Source: UBA7887 sp964408735 (lineage in GTDB: Bacteria > Pseudomonadota > Alphaproteobacteria > UBA7887). From it: DNA of 35,158 nucleotides. The notes beneath the pieces were generated by a model. It searched no databases. It had not been told where the DNA came from and was given only the letters and a program-made list of their open reading frames with translations. Positions 1 through 8,800 of this stretch are shown in pieces; positions within the stretch are counted from its first letter, which is position 1; each line of letters begins with the position of its first letter. The position numbers were made by a program, and so were the translations under genes. Location: the NCBI GenBank assembly GCA_964408735.1, contig CAYPAX010000045.1, forward strand, positions 1 to 35,158, read 5' to 3'.

Positions 1-120
1 CGATACCGCACGTTCCAATCAAATCTCATGGCCGGCATGAATAATTCGGGCTAGTGAAATGATTGTGCTATGTTCTGTGCCGATATCCGTTGCTAATGGC
101 GAGCCGATGTTGAGAGCGTG

Positions 121-795
121 ATGGCCGAATTCAATCTTTTGGAGTCTTCACCCAAGACAATGCGGGACGTGAAATCCCGAATAGCCGACAAAGCTCGAAA
201 TCGTGAGCTGGCACTAAAGTTCGGTTATGAATATTTCGATGGCACGCGCGCTCAAGGCTATGGCGGGTACTCCTATGACGGGCGTTGGCAGGCCGTCGCC
301 CGGCGTCTCGTCGCGCACTATGGCTTGGGGCCGGGCGACAAGGTTCTGGATATCGGCTGTGCCAAGGGTTTCCTGGTCAAGGATCTTCGTGACGCGGTTG
401 CCGGCCTCACTGTCTTTGGGCTCGACATTTCCTCCTATGCGCTTAGCCACGCCCACCCGGATGCGCAAGCCTATCTCTTCCGCGGGAGTTGCGACCGGCT
501 TCCCTTCGCGGATAACAGTTTCAAGTTGGCACTGGCGATCAATACGATTCATAACCTGGAGCCGGACGGCTGCCGGCGTGCCCTTGAAGAAGTTCAACGC
601 GTGTCGCCCGAGAATGCCTTCATTCAGGTCGACGCCTATCGTAGCGAGGCGGAGCGCCAGTTGTTCGAAGACTGGATGCTGACGGCACGCACCTATCTCG
701 ACCCTTCGGGCTGGGAGTCAATGTTCGCGGAAACCGGATATACCGGCGACCATTACTGGACGATTCTCGAGGCCGACGAATGGGTTGTCAGGTAA
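121..795 (+). CDS. Class I SAM-dependent methyltransferase
   Basis: Encodes about 224 residues with a class I methyltransferase fold. Motif I (VLDIGCAKGF, residues 75-84) forms the S-adenosylmethionine loop, the acidic GLDIS follows, and the LPFADNSFKLALAINTIHNL segment is the usual motif near the active site. The ATG at 121 is chosen over the GTG just before it because GAGAG lies a few bases upstream. The stop lies inside the next gene (starts 780), so the two are probably translated together. Next to glycosyltransferases the likely substrate is a sugar nucleotide or glycan, but nothing in the sequence fixes it. The family is confident; the substrate is unknown. Confidence 0.85.
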   Translation: MAEFNLLESSPKTMRDVKSRIADKARNRELALKFGYEYFDGTRAQGYGGYSYDGRWQAVARRLVAHYGLGPGDKVLDIGCAKGFLVKDLRDAVAGLTVFGLDISSYALSHAHPDAQAYLFRGSCDRLPFADNSFKLALAINTIHNLEPDGCRRALEEVQRVSPENAFIQVDAYRSEAERQLFEDWMLTARTYLDPSGWESMFAETGYTGDHYWTILEADEWVVR

Positions 796-2033
796 GTCGG
801 CAAAGCGCCCTCGCAGGCGGTAACTTGCGCAAGCTCAAACGGCACGTAGGGCGCGCCGTCTATCAGCTGCTGGCGCCGCGCGTCTCGCCTTCGGGCAGTG
901 ATATCGGCCATGGGCCGCCAGTGGTGGCAGGCTTTCTCTCGACCCCCAGCGGACTTGGCGAGTCGGCGCGCCTCTGTCATGCCGCCCTGGAGTCGCTCGG
1001 CCTCACGCCACGATATTTCGATTTCGGCCGGCGTTTCGCCAACTCCGAAAGGCTCGACGTCTTCGTCGATGATGATGAGCCCAATTGGAACGACGCCGGA
1101 CCCTTGATAGTGCATGCCAATCCGCCCGAGCTGCCAGCGGTGTGTTTCCGACTTGGCAAGCGTGCCCTCAACGACCGCCTTGTCGTCGGCTATTGGGCTT
1201 GGGAGCTTGAGCAGATTCCCTCTTCGTGGGTTGCCGGCTTCCGATATGTGCATGAGATTTGGGCGCCGAGTCGTTTTGTTGCCGATGCGATTCGACCCCA
1301 TACGAAAAAGCCGGTGCGCGTAGTGCCCCATCCGTTGTTGCCATTGTCAGCACGCAGCGATCGAGGTGCATTCGGCCTCGCCGAAACCGACTTAGTCGTT
1401 CTAAGCGCCTGTGACCTTCGCTCGAGTGCAGAGCGCAAGAACATCGACGGGAATATCGAGGCTTTCCGTGCTGCGTTCGGTAGTGCCGAGGACGTCACGT
1501 TGATCGTCAAGCTGGGCGGCACCGAAACCTACCCGGAGCTGGCGAAGGAGATCCAAGACAAGGTCGACTCCTTTGGCAATATCCGGACCGTTACCGCAGT
1601 GCTGTCGCCACAGCGCATGGCCGATCTCATTGCCAGCGTCGATATCGTCTTGTCATTGCACCGATCCGAGGGATTCGGATTGCTTCCAGCCCAGGCGATG
1701 ATGCTGGGAAAGCCGTCGATAGCGACGTATTGGTCGGGAAACATGGACTACATGTCGGTCGAAGCAAGCATTCGCATTCCGCCAAAGCGGTTGGTGCCGG
1801 TTCGCGATGCTCAGGGTATCTACCCCTATCCGTCACAGCGCTGGGCGGAGCCGGATCTCGATTTGGCGGCAGAAGCATTGCGGCACATGGCCGACGACCC
1901 GGAGGAGAGACGGCGACTCGGCGAAAGCGCTGCCGTCGCCATCCGCGAGCATTGCTCTGTCGAAAGATATTGGCAGGCTTGCGGCCCTGACTTTCAGAGG
2001 CTTTGCACGCCCGGGGCTCAGACCGGCGACTAA
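780..2033 (+). CDS. Glycosyltransferase family 4 (GT-B fold)
   Basis: Encodes 417 residues. The N-terminal half has a GESARLCHAAL segment like those of GT4 capsule and LPS transferases; the C-terminal half carries the nucleotide-sugar site, HRSEGFGLLPAQAMMLGKP (about 294-311). In the family's E-x7-E motif the first Glu is present (E297) but the second position is Gln (Q305), a tolerated but notable change. The ATG at 780 has GAGG about 8 bases upstream and overlaps the end of the methyltransferase gene. It should transfer a sugar from an NDP-sugar at the cytoplasmic face during glycan assembly. It ends 10 bases from the convergent end of the minus-strand operon. Donor and acceptor are unknown. 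Confidence 0.85.
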   Translation: MGCQVSRQSALAGGNLRKLKRHVGRAVYQLLAPRVSPSGSDIGHGPPVVAGFLSTPSGLGESARLCHAALESLGLTPRYFDFGRRFANSERLDVFVDDDEPNWNDAGPLIVHANPPELPAVCFRLGKRALNDRLVVGYWAWELEQIPSSWVAGFRYVHEIWAPSRFVADAIRPHTKKPVRVVPHPLLPLSARSDRGAFGLAETDLVVLSACDLRSSAERKNIDGNIEAFRAAFGSAEDVTLIVKLGGTETYPELAKEIQDKVDSFGNIRTVTAVLSPQRMADLIASVDIVLSLHRSEGFGLLPAQAMMLGKPSIATYWSGNMDYMSVEASIRIPPKRLVPVRDAQGIYPYPSQRWAEPDLDLAAEALRHMADDPEERRRLGESAAVAIREHCSVERYWQACGPDFQRLCTPGAQTGD

Positions 2034-2043
2034 TCGGTTCGCC

Positions 2044-2922
2044 TCAGTCCAAGTCGTGCCGATGTGCCTCCTGCACCGCTTCTGCGAAAGGCTTGAACAC
2101 GAATCCGGGAAACGTCCGGTGTATCGCCGTAATGTCGAATTTGCGATGGGTTATCGCGTTACGTCTCTCGCTGGTGGCAATTTCCGGCTGCTCCGCAAAA
2201 CATTCAGCAACAGTTCTGGCCACATCCATGAACGACGGCGAGACACCGGTCGCGACATTCAAGATACCGTCAGAGCCGTTCTTGAGTGCTTCGGTCACCA
2301 CGCGTGCGACGTCGTTCACATCAATGAAGTCCCGCGTCTCCTCGCCCTCGCCGCCGAGGCCGATCTTGCCGTCTTTCGCCGCCTGGCGGCGAAAGCGATT
2401 GGGTCCGTAGGAGTTGTGCGTATCGCGGGCCGCCAGAACCATGGTGCATCTGAGGATGGCCAGGGGGCATCCCTTCACCGTCTCGGCAAGCATAATTTCA
2501 CGCGTTCTGTGCATGACCCCATAGAGATCGGCCGGGGCCGCAGGCGTCTCCTCATCGACTGCGTTGGCCACGAACGGGTAGACTGCATCCGAACTCAGAT
2601 AGATCACCTGAGCCAGCTCCGCGCCCTCGATACCGGCGCAGACATTGCGAACCATGACGAGGTTCTTCATCAGGGTAGCGATGTCGCGCCCTTTGTCGGG
2701 GGTCAGGGCTGAGCAAACGACCAGCGCATCCCCAGGGTTCAGCAGTTGCCGCAATCTATCCGGCGCCGCATCGTCGAGCAGATCAAGATCGACCGAAGAC
2801 ACACCCAGTACAGGCTGATCCAGGCTCTGTATATGATCGACGATCTCCTTCCCGATTACGCCTCTGCAGCCCAACACGACGGTTCGTGCGGGAAAGCTGG
2901 CCGGCTTGCGGGTGTTTTTCAT
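2044..2922 (-). CDS. NAD(P)-dependent epimerase/dehydratase-like SDR lacking the catalytic Lys
   Basis: Encodes 292 residues of an extended short-chain dehydrogenase fold. The dinucleotide loop GCRGVIG is at 18-24, the SSDAVYP strand at 110-116, and ETRDFIDVNDVARVV is the usual C-terminal substrate-domain signature. The catalytic pair YxxxK reads Y134-G-V-M-H138, so the Lys is replaced by His (codon at 2509-2511). The start at 2922 is preferred over a longer reading because GGAG lies 6 bases upstream. It is the last gene of the minus-strand sugar operon, 35 bases after the dehydrogenase-like gene. Candidate roles are NDP-sugar reductase or epimerase with altered chemistry, or a binding partner of one. 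Confidence 0.8.
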   Translation of the reverse strand: MKNTRKPASFPARTVVLGCRGVIGKEIVDHIQSLDQPVLGVSSVDLDLLDDAAPDRLRQLLNPGDALVVCSALTPDKGRDIATLMKNLVMVRNVCAGIEGAELAQVIYLSSDAVYPFVANAVDEETPAAPADLYGVMHRTREIMLAETVKGCPLAILRCTMVLAARDTHNSYGPNRFRRQAAKDGKIGLGGEGEETRDFIDVNDVARVVTEALKNGSDGILNVATGVSPSFMDVARTVAECFAEQPEIATSERRNAITHRKFDITAIHRTFPGFVFKPFAEAVQEAHRHDLD

Positions 2923-2957
2923 CGGTTGCTCCAATGCATGAGATAAAAGGTGGGAAA

Positions 2958-4229
2958 TCAGTCGCCAACGCCGAGCCGCGTATGCCGTAGCCCGGCAGCC
3001 CGGCAACGTTCACCGTCGAGAACGCCATAAGGATCCACAACGAGATCACCCTTCAGAGACTCGGCCAGCAAGCCCGCGTCCAGGTCGAAGAACTCCGGCC
3101 AAGGGGTCATCAACACCACGGCGTCCGCATTGCCACAGGCATCAAACGCCCTGTCGCACTGCTCGTAGTCGCCCGGCCGTTGGGGCTGATAGGAAACAAC
3201 CGGATCATACGCCCGCACTTTGCAATGGGGCAGCGCATCGACCAGGGATATCGCAGGCGAGTTCTTGATGGAGTCGGTGTCCGGCTTGTAGGCAAGACCG
3301 AGCACGGCGATAGCCGGATCAGCCATTTCCTCTCCCAAGAGCCGGTACAGCTCACGCAGGGCCCAATCCCGCCGATATCGGCTGTTATGCTGCCAGCCCT
3401 GCACAGTCGCCGCGTCACAGCCCTGCGCCGCCGCGATCCGCACAACGGTCGCCAGATCGCGCTCGAGATTGCCGCCTGAGATGCCCAGCCCTGGCGCCAG
3501 ATAGGCGTACTCGCCGATCCGTCTGTCCAACTTGAGCGCCGGCACAATCTCGGACCAGTCGGCGCCGATGCCCTCGCAAATCTCCGCCAACATGTTCGCC
3601 GTCGTGACAGAGGCCACAAGGCACATATTGATGGATATCTTGGCAAGCTCGGCGCTTTCGTAACGCATAGGCAGGACCGGACAATCGAAGGCCGACAGAT
3701 ATTGCGCAAGGGCGGGGGGCAGGGGCTGTCCCACGGCCGGAGTTCCGACAATGATGCGCTCGGGATAGAGGGCCCGTTCGATGGCGCGGCCAAAGATCAG
3801 TGTCTCGACCTGATAAAAGAGGCGCTTTCTGTCGAAGTCGATCATGCGGGTGAAACCGGGAGGCACCTGACACAGCACCACCAAGAGCGCCTGTGGCGAC
3901 AGTGCCGCCGCGACGCTCTCGATGAGCTTAGATATTTCCGTCAAATCGCTATTCGCCTGGTCGTCGGTCGGAACATCCGTAGCGATATAGACGAGATCGC
4001 ATTCGCCCAAACAGGAAACGTCCTCATGAAACTCAAGCCGTTCATTGTTCTTCTTCAACAGCTCCGGCAATTGCGGCTCGACCACCGGCAACTTGCCGGC
4101 GCGTAGTGCTTCGATTCCAGGTCCATGAGAATCGTAACATATGGTGCGAAAGCCTCGCTCAGCCGCAGCCACGGCCGAATTCAGCCCGAGATGGGTCATG
4201 CCGGCAAAGCCGATGATTGGACCCGTCAT
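2958..4229 (-). CDS. UDP-glucose/GDP-mannose dehydrogenase family protein with Asn at the catalytic Cys
   Basis: Encodes 423 residues, normal length for the family. The N-terminal NAD domain has an unusual loop, GFAGMTHLGL. The central domain keeps the hallmarks YPERIIVG (155-162) and ELAKISIN with K197 and N201 in the usual spacing; the C-terminal UDP-binding domain has GLAYKPDTDSIKNSPA. The active-site segment reads GISGGNLERD: D258 is kept, but the nucleophilic Cys of normal enzymes is N254 (codon 3468-3470). Family members oxidise an NDP-sugar C6 alcohol to an acid in two steps through that Cys. This protein may stop at the aldehyde, do another redox step, or be non-catalytic. Its ATG overlaps the stop of the upstream Gfo/Idh gene (ATGA). 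Confidence 0.85.
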   Translation of the reverse strand: MTGPIIGFAGMTHLGLNSAVAAAERGFRTICYDSHGPGIEALRAGKLPVVEPQLPELLKKNNERLEFHEDVSCLGECDLVYIATDVPTDDQANSDLTEISKLIESVAAALSPQALLVVLCQVPPGFTRMIDFDRKRLFYQVETLIFGRAIERALYPERIIVGTPAVGQPLPPALAQYLSAFDCPVLPMRYESAELAKISINMCLVASVTTANMLAEICEGIGADWSEIVPALKLDRRIGEYAYLAPGLGISGGNLERDLATVVRIAAAQGCDAATVQGWQHNSRYRRDWALRELYRLLGEEMADPAIAVLGLAYKPDTDSIKNSPAISLVDALPHCKVRAYDPVVSYQPQRPGDYEQCDRAFDACGNADAVVLMTPWPEFFDLDAGLLAESLKGDLVVDPYGVLDGERCRAAGLRHTRLGVGD

Positions 4230-5158
4230 GCTGTCACCTCAGACCCGGCGGCAGCGGAAAGTCGTTGGATCTCATCATTCAGCCACATGTCGGTGATAAG
4301 GGATGTCGAGGAGCCTGTGGCGCAAAGCGTTTTGAAATATTCATACTCGGCCTCCCAGGTCGGATCTCCCTGTACCAGGGTGACACTCTCCTCGGGCGGG
4401 CGGCCGGATGGCATGACACGTGTTCTATGAACGAAACTCGTTGGTCCCCACTTACACAGAGAGGCGATGTGTGCAGAGCCCTTTTCGGCAAGGATGTCGC
4501 AGGTGAAATGGTTGCGCCACATTAATAGCGTCATTTCAAGTGAAATGGCGGGTGCCGATGAGTTCGACGCGATGGTGACATGGTCCGGCGCACGGTTCTC
4601 GAAACAGCGCGCGGACATCAACTCGAATTCGAACGGGCGCTCGCCAAACCAAAATCTGATGGTATCGAGAAGGTGCGATCCCAGATCCGGGAGAACTCCC
4701 GCGCCGACATCTCGCCAAGCCGATTCCTTGACCAGCCGCGCGGTGCCGTTCCCGTAAAACATGCGGCAGGTGTAAATTTCGCCCAGCACTCCTGATTTCA
4801 GAAGATCGCGCATGCGGACGAAATGAGGCTCGAAGCGATGGTTGTAGGCCGTGTAGCAAACCACGTTCTTGGCCTTGGCCAGAGTCGCCAGCGATTCAAT
4901 TTCGGACTGCGAGCCGGCGAGCAGCGGTTTTTCCACCAGAACATGCTTTCCGTTCGCCAAGCAATATTGAAGAATGTCAATCTTTGCACTGTCCGGTATA
5001 CAGGCCAGAACCGCATCATACGCCGAAAGCGGAACGTCCTCGACCGAACGAAAGTCCGCTTCTTCAATATAGGGGTCAACCGTGGCAACGACGTCATCGC
5101 CGGCTACGTCGCGGCGTTTGTGGCCCTGCACTCCCAGCCCGAGGACGATAACTCTCAT
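4226..5158 (-). CDS. Gfo/Idh/MocA family NAD(P)-dependent sugar oxidoreductase
   Basis: Encodes 310 residues. The N-terminal Rossmann domain starts MRVIVLGLGVQG and includes HVLVEKPLL, the EKP motif whose Lys contacts cofactor and substrate. The C-terminal half is the alpha/beta substrate and dimer domain, with LPDLGSHLLDTIRFWFG holding the expected Asp and His of this family. Members oxidise or reduce sugar hydroxyls, often making keto-sugars that aminotransferases then use. The gene overlaps both neighbours by ATGA (at 5155-5158 and 4226-4229), so it is translationally coupled inside the operon. The substrate is presumably the activated sugar made here; its identity is unknown. Confidence 0.87.
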   Translation of the reverse strand: MRVIVLGLGVQGHKRRDVAGDDVVATVDPYIEEADFRSVEDVPLSAYDAVLACIPDSAKIDILQYCLANGKHVLVEKPLLAGSQSEIESLATLAKAKNVVCYTAYNHRFEPHFVRMRDLLKSGVLGEIYTCRMFYGNGTARLVKESAWRDVGAGVLPDLGSHLLDTIRFWFGERPFEFELMSARCFENRAPDHVTIASNSSAPAISLEMTLLMWRNHFTCDILAEKGSAHIASLCKWGPTSFVHRTRVMPSGRPPEESVTLVQGDPTWEAEYEYFKTLCATGSSTSLITDMWLNDEIQRLSAAAGSEVTA

Positions 5159-6723
5159 TCGGCCGTTCCAGCGCCACTCTCATAGGGGGCGATCGTTTCC
5201 GCGTATTCTATCTTCTTGCCAACCGCGTCCATATCGATCGGAATATTCCCATCATATTCGCATTCACATGCGGCGGCGAAGGAGCCTAGAATCGACGCCG
5301 CTACCGGATCATTGAAACGCGTAAGGATCAGGGTCGCATAGGCCAGGAAGGCATCACCAGAGCCCACCGCATCGACCACGTCGCGGGCAAAGCTGTCGAG
5401 CACGATGAAGGAACGGGGATCGTCACCGTCTTCCGCCACGCTACGATAAGTGATGGAGCCGCGGGCTCCCAATTTGAGGATCAGTGTTTTGCAGGCAGCC
5501 GCGTTGTACAAACGCAGGGCGAGTGGACGTATCACAGAATCCTGGTCGCCAAGGGCGAAGCGCGCCTCTCGCTCGTTCGGCGTGATCAGGTCGAAGCCGG
5601 TAAATTCGAGAATATTTCCCCAACGGCTGGCGACCTGGCTGTCGGCCACTTTGAAGGCGCCATCGGGTATCGCGTCCGCCAAGGGCTTGATGGTTTCACG
5701 ATTGAAGATACCATGGCGAAAATCGCTGAATACGACCGCGTCCGCCGGTGTGGAGGAGAGCTTTCCGCGAATATCTTTTAGCGTAGTATCACTTACCGAG
5801 CGATTGTCGAGTGTATCCACCTTGAGCAGCCGATAGCCGTCGGCGATGAAGGCCTTCTTGTTTGTCGTTGGTCGTGTCTCGTCAACGATAGCATTCACGG
5901 TCACGCCGGCGCTTTCGAGATCATCAATGACGAACTCGGTCCAGGAATCGCGACCCAGGATCGTCGTCAAAGTGACATCCGCATTCGCCGCCCTGAGATG
6001 CTTGGCGACAATCCCGGCGCCACCTACGTAGTCGTCCTGACTTTCGTAGCGAACCGAAAAGGTGGGAGTCTTTGTATTGCCACCTATCAGGGCGGTATGC
6101 ACATAGCTGTCAACGATGACATCGCCAACCACATGCACTTTGACCCCCTCAAGGTCTCCCAACATGCGCCGCAGATCGTCAAAAGAAAGGCTCTCGGCAC
6201 GCATTACAGTCCATAATTTTTCGACACTTATATTCGGCGGTCCGCTATCGATTATTGCGGACGACGAGTACACCACATCACCGGGCGTGAATATGAAATC
6301 GCCGCCATAGGATTGCAGGACGTCCAGCTCCTCACGGCTATTAGGGTGAAGTCGGTCCGCATTATATTCGTAACCCTTGGCGAAAAGGTCGGGCTTCAAT
6401 GAGGCCAAGTTCTCGAGCGGCTTGGCATTGCGATCAACGACCACGTAATCGACCATCTCCAATGCGGCAAGGTTTATCGCCCTGAGCTCCTCAGGGACGT
6501 AGGGGCGATTGTTGGCTTTCTTGATATGCTCGTCGCCAGTAAGGCTTACGACAAGAATTTCCGCTTTTTCGCGCGCATAAATCAGATGCCGGATGTGTCC
6601 CGGATGCACGACATCAAAGGTGCCGTGGCACATGATCACCTTCTTCTTCCGCGGCGGTGTTCCGACGATATCAACCAACTCGTCGATCGTCTTGATTTTC
6701 TCGTTGAACTTGCCTTGGAACAT
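5155..6723 (-). CDS. Bifunctional sugar-1-phosphate nucleotidylyltransferase / PfkB sugar kinase (HldE-like, reversed domain order)
   Basis: About 522 residues and two enzymes. The first ~160 residues are a cytidylyltransferase-type nucleotidyltransferase: CHGTFDVVHPGHIRHL holds the HxGH nucleotide site and YSSSAIID matches the ISSS/T-type motif. From about 195 a PfkB kinase follows: GDVIVDSY, GGAGIVAKHL, LITPNEREA and DAVGSGDAF, the last with the catalytic Asp. Both halves resemble HldE/RfaE, which phosphorylates heptose-7-phosphate at O1 and adenylates heptose-1-phosphate, but HldE has kinase first. ATG 6723 has GAGA upstream; a GTG at 6738 in the same frame would add five residues. It overlaps the Gfo/Idh gene by ATGA. 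The nucleotide and exact sugar are not determined. Confidence 0.85.
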   Translation of the reverse strand: MFQGKFNEKIKTIDELVDIVGTPPRKKKVIMCHGTFDVVHPGHIRHLIYAREKAEILVVSLTGDEHIKKANNRPYVPEELRAINLAALEMVDYVVVDRNAKPLENLASLKPDLFAKGYEYNADRLHPNSREELDVLQSYGGDFIFTPGDVVYSSSAIIDSGPPNISVEKLWTVMRAESLSFDDLRRMLGDLEGVKVHVVGDVIVDSYVHTALIGGNTKTPTFSVRYESQDDYVGGAGIVAKHLRAANADVTLTTILGRDSWTEFVIDDLESAGVTVNAIVDETRPTTNKKAFIADGYRLLKVDTLDNRSVSDTTLKDIRGKLSSTPADAVVFSDFRHGIFNRETIKPLADAIPDGAFKVADSQVASRWGNILEFTGFDLITPNEREARFALGDQDSVIRPLALRLYNAAACKTLILKLGARGSITYRSVAEDGDDPRSFIVLDSFARDVVDAVGSGDAFLAYATLILTRFNDPVAASILGSFAAACECEYDGNIPIDMDAVGKKIEYAETIAPYESGAGTAE

Positions 6724-6774
6724 GATCTCTATTGTCACTCCGGTTGCAGCGTCCGCGGGCGTCCTGTCGTGGCC

Positions 6775-7770
6775 CTAACGGTCTAGATATTCGAACCAGG
6801 TCTCAGTCGCCTTGGCGATGTTGTCCGGCCGCCACAATGGCGCCTCGCGCCAATAGTCTATCTGCGCAAGCATCCTGCCGACACCGACCTCAAAGCTGAT
6901 TTCGGGCCGCCAATTCAAATCGTGCTGGATCTTCGATATATCTGCGTGGGTGACATCAGGCTCGCCAGGCCGTTTCGGAATGTAAATCACATCGCCCTCG
7001 AGCAGTTCGACAAGGCGATTGACGGAGACGGGATTGCCACCACCAAGATTCCAGGTCTCTCCGGTCTTGTCCGTATCCGCCGCAAGGCCAAAGGCATGGG
7101 CAACGTCCGAGCCATACACAAAGTCCCGCCTTTGGCTACCGTCGCCAACCACGGTAAACGGCTCCTTCGCCAGTTTCTGCCGAAGAAAGACCCCGAAAAC
7201 GGCCCCGTAGGCGCCGGACGTCCGCGATCGCACGCCATAGGCGTTGAATATTCGGACGGAATTCACCGGCAGGCCATAGACCTGGTGCCAATGGAAGGTG
7301 GCCTGCTCCCCCTGGTACTTGCTTAAGGCGTAAGGGTATTGCGGCTGGATCGGATGATCTTCCGCCGTCGGCGTATTTGCGAGGCCGTAGCACGACGAGG
7401 ATGCCGCGTAGACGAATTTCTCGATCTTCGCCGCTCGTGCACACTCGAGCATGCGAACCGTGCCCAGAACATTGACCGACATGTACTCGTCAGGCCGCTC
7501 GATCGATGGCACGATGTCGCCGATGCCGGCAAAATGATAGACATGTTTCGCGCCCTCGAAGAGCGCATCGCCGGGTTCGAATGAGCGAATGTCCCTCTCA
7601 TCCAGCGAGAGGTCGGAATTTCCCGAATGCTGGGAGAGATTGGCGGTACGGCCGCCGACCAGGGAATCGATCACCCTGACCCTGTAGCCGCGGCCCAAGA
7701 GCCAATCCACCATGTGGCTGCCGATAAACCCGGCGCCGCCGCTGACAACGGCGATAGATGGACCCGTCAT
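6775..7770 (-). CDS. NAD-dependent NDP-sugar epimerase/dehydratase (extended SDR)
   Basis: Encodes 331 residues of the extended SDR family. GGAGFIG (11-17) binds NAD, SSSCYG gives the catalytic Ser region, YALSK is the YxxxK pair, and RRDFVYGSDVAHAF is the usual substrate-domain motif. All catalytic residues are present, unlike the SDR at the end of this operon. The start at 7770 is chosen because its ATG overlaps the stop of the upstream epimerase gene (ATGA) and a longer reading has no better site. It is probably a 4-epimerase or 4,6-dehydratase-type enzyme acting on the nucleotide sugar made in this operon. Sequence alone does not separate these. Confidence 0.88.
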   Translation of the reverse strand: MTGPSIAVVSGGAGFIGSHMVDWLLGRGYRVRVIDSLVGGRTANLSQHSGNSDLSLDERDIRSFEPGDALFEGAKHVYHFAGIGDIVPSIERPDEYMSVNVLGTVRMLECARAAKIEKFVYAASSSCYGLANTPTAEDHPIQPQYPYALSKYQGEQATFHWHQVYGLPVNSVRIFNAYGVRSRTSGAYGAVFGVFLRQKLAKEPFTVVGDGSQRRDFVYGSDVAHAFGLAADTDKTGETWNLGGGNPVSVNRLVELLEGDVIYIPKRPGEPDVTHADISKIQHDLNWRPEISFEVGVGRMLAQIDYWREAPLWRPDNIAKATETWFEYLDR

Positions 7771-8768
7771 GCGACTTTCTTGGCTTTCAGGTAGCGAACA
7801 TTGTAATACCAATTATTCGCCATGCTGTCTGGAAGCTTGTCGACCTCGAACGCCTTCACCAAATCCCTTACCGCATCCTCGACGCCGCGGACCGGCTGAA
7901 AGCCCAGGACACGCCGAATCTTGTCCGAGTTCACATGATATGAGCGAATGTCATCGGTGGGCGTAACCTCTATGCCGATCTCGGCACGCTCGGGATACTC
8001 CTCGGCGACCACACGCTTCACGGTAAGGGCTATGTCCATGATGCTCATGTTCTGATAGCCGGCATTGAAAGTCTCTCCGGCGATCAGGTCGTCATCGACC
8101 TGGATCAAGAGCTTGTAGAGGTCGCACATATCCTGGACATGCAGGTTCGGACGCAGCTGGGTACCGCCGAACACCGTGATCTTGCCGTTTACCACAGCAT
8201 GGTGCGTCAAGATATTCACCGACAAATCGAGGCGCTGCCGCGGCGCGTAGCCGCAAAGCGTGGCCGGACGAATGGTGACGCAAACGAAATCGTCGGATTG
8301 GTGCTTGAACAGCAACGGCTCGCACATTCCCTTGTACTTGTTGTAATGGGTGAGCGGCACCAGCGGATGTTCCTCCGTCACGTCCGGCGCGTCGGATACG
8401 CCATAGACGGAACTCGACGATGCATTGATGAACCTCTTGATCCCGGCCTTCTTTGCCGCCACGACCAGGGGCTCGAAGGCATCCATATTTATCGATGTGC
8501 TCAGCGCCTCGTCGAGCTCGAAGCTGGCGTCATTGGATATGCAGGCCAGGTGGATGATCGTATCCACGCTCTCACAGGCCTTCGAGAATGCGTCGACGTC
8601 CCGTATGTCACCGGGAACGACAGTCAACGACGCATTGTCTTTCGGCAGGAAGTGGTCGCCGAAATACATGATGTCGAAGACCACGATTTCGTGGCCGAGG
8701 TCCAACAATTGAGGCACCAAGAGCGAGCCGACATACCCCGCGCCGCCGGTTACCATTATTCTGGCCAT
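7767..8768 (-). CDS. NAD-dependent NDP-sugar epimerase/dehydratase (second copy)
   Basis: Encodes 333 residues of the extended SDR family: GGAGYVG at 8-14, NASSSSVYG, the catalytic YNKYK, and a C-terminal LRPNLHVQDMCDLY motif. The active site is intact. The ATG at 8768 follows AGGTGA about 5 bases upstream. It lies 32 bases after the transaldolase gene and overlaps the next epimerase by ATGA. It is clearly a different subfamily from that neighbour, so the two are probably successive steps rather than a recent duplication. Likely roles are epimerisation or 4-keto-sugar processing of the activated sugar. Confidence 0.88.
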   Translation of the reverse strand: MARIMVTGGAGYVGSLLVPQLLDLGHEIVVFDIMYFGDHFLPKDNASLTVVPGDIRDVDAFSKACESVDTIIHLACISNDASFELDEALSTSINMDAFEPLVVAAKKAGIKRFINASSSSVYGVSDAPDVTEEHPLVPLTHYNKYKGMCEPLLFKHQSDDFVCVTIRPATLCGYAPRQRLDLSVNILTHHAVVNGKITVFGGTQLRPNLHVQDMCDLYKLLIQVDDDLIAGETFNAGYQNMSIMDIALTVKRVVAEEYPERAEIGIEVTPTDDIRSYHVNSDKIRRVLGFQPVRGVEDAVRDLVKAFEVDKLPDSMANNWYYNVRYLKAKKVA

Positions 8769-8800
8769 TCTTCACCTGTGTCTTAAGTCGCGGATGTCGC

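Noticed and set aside
1..54. Open frame from the left edge to TAG at 52-54, possibly the tail of an upstream gene
   Set aside because: It is only 17 codons, all three frames stop within this span, and no recognisable motif exists; not enough to call a gene.
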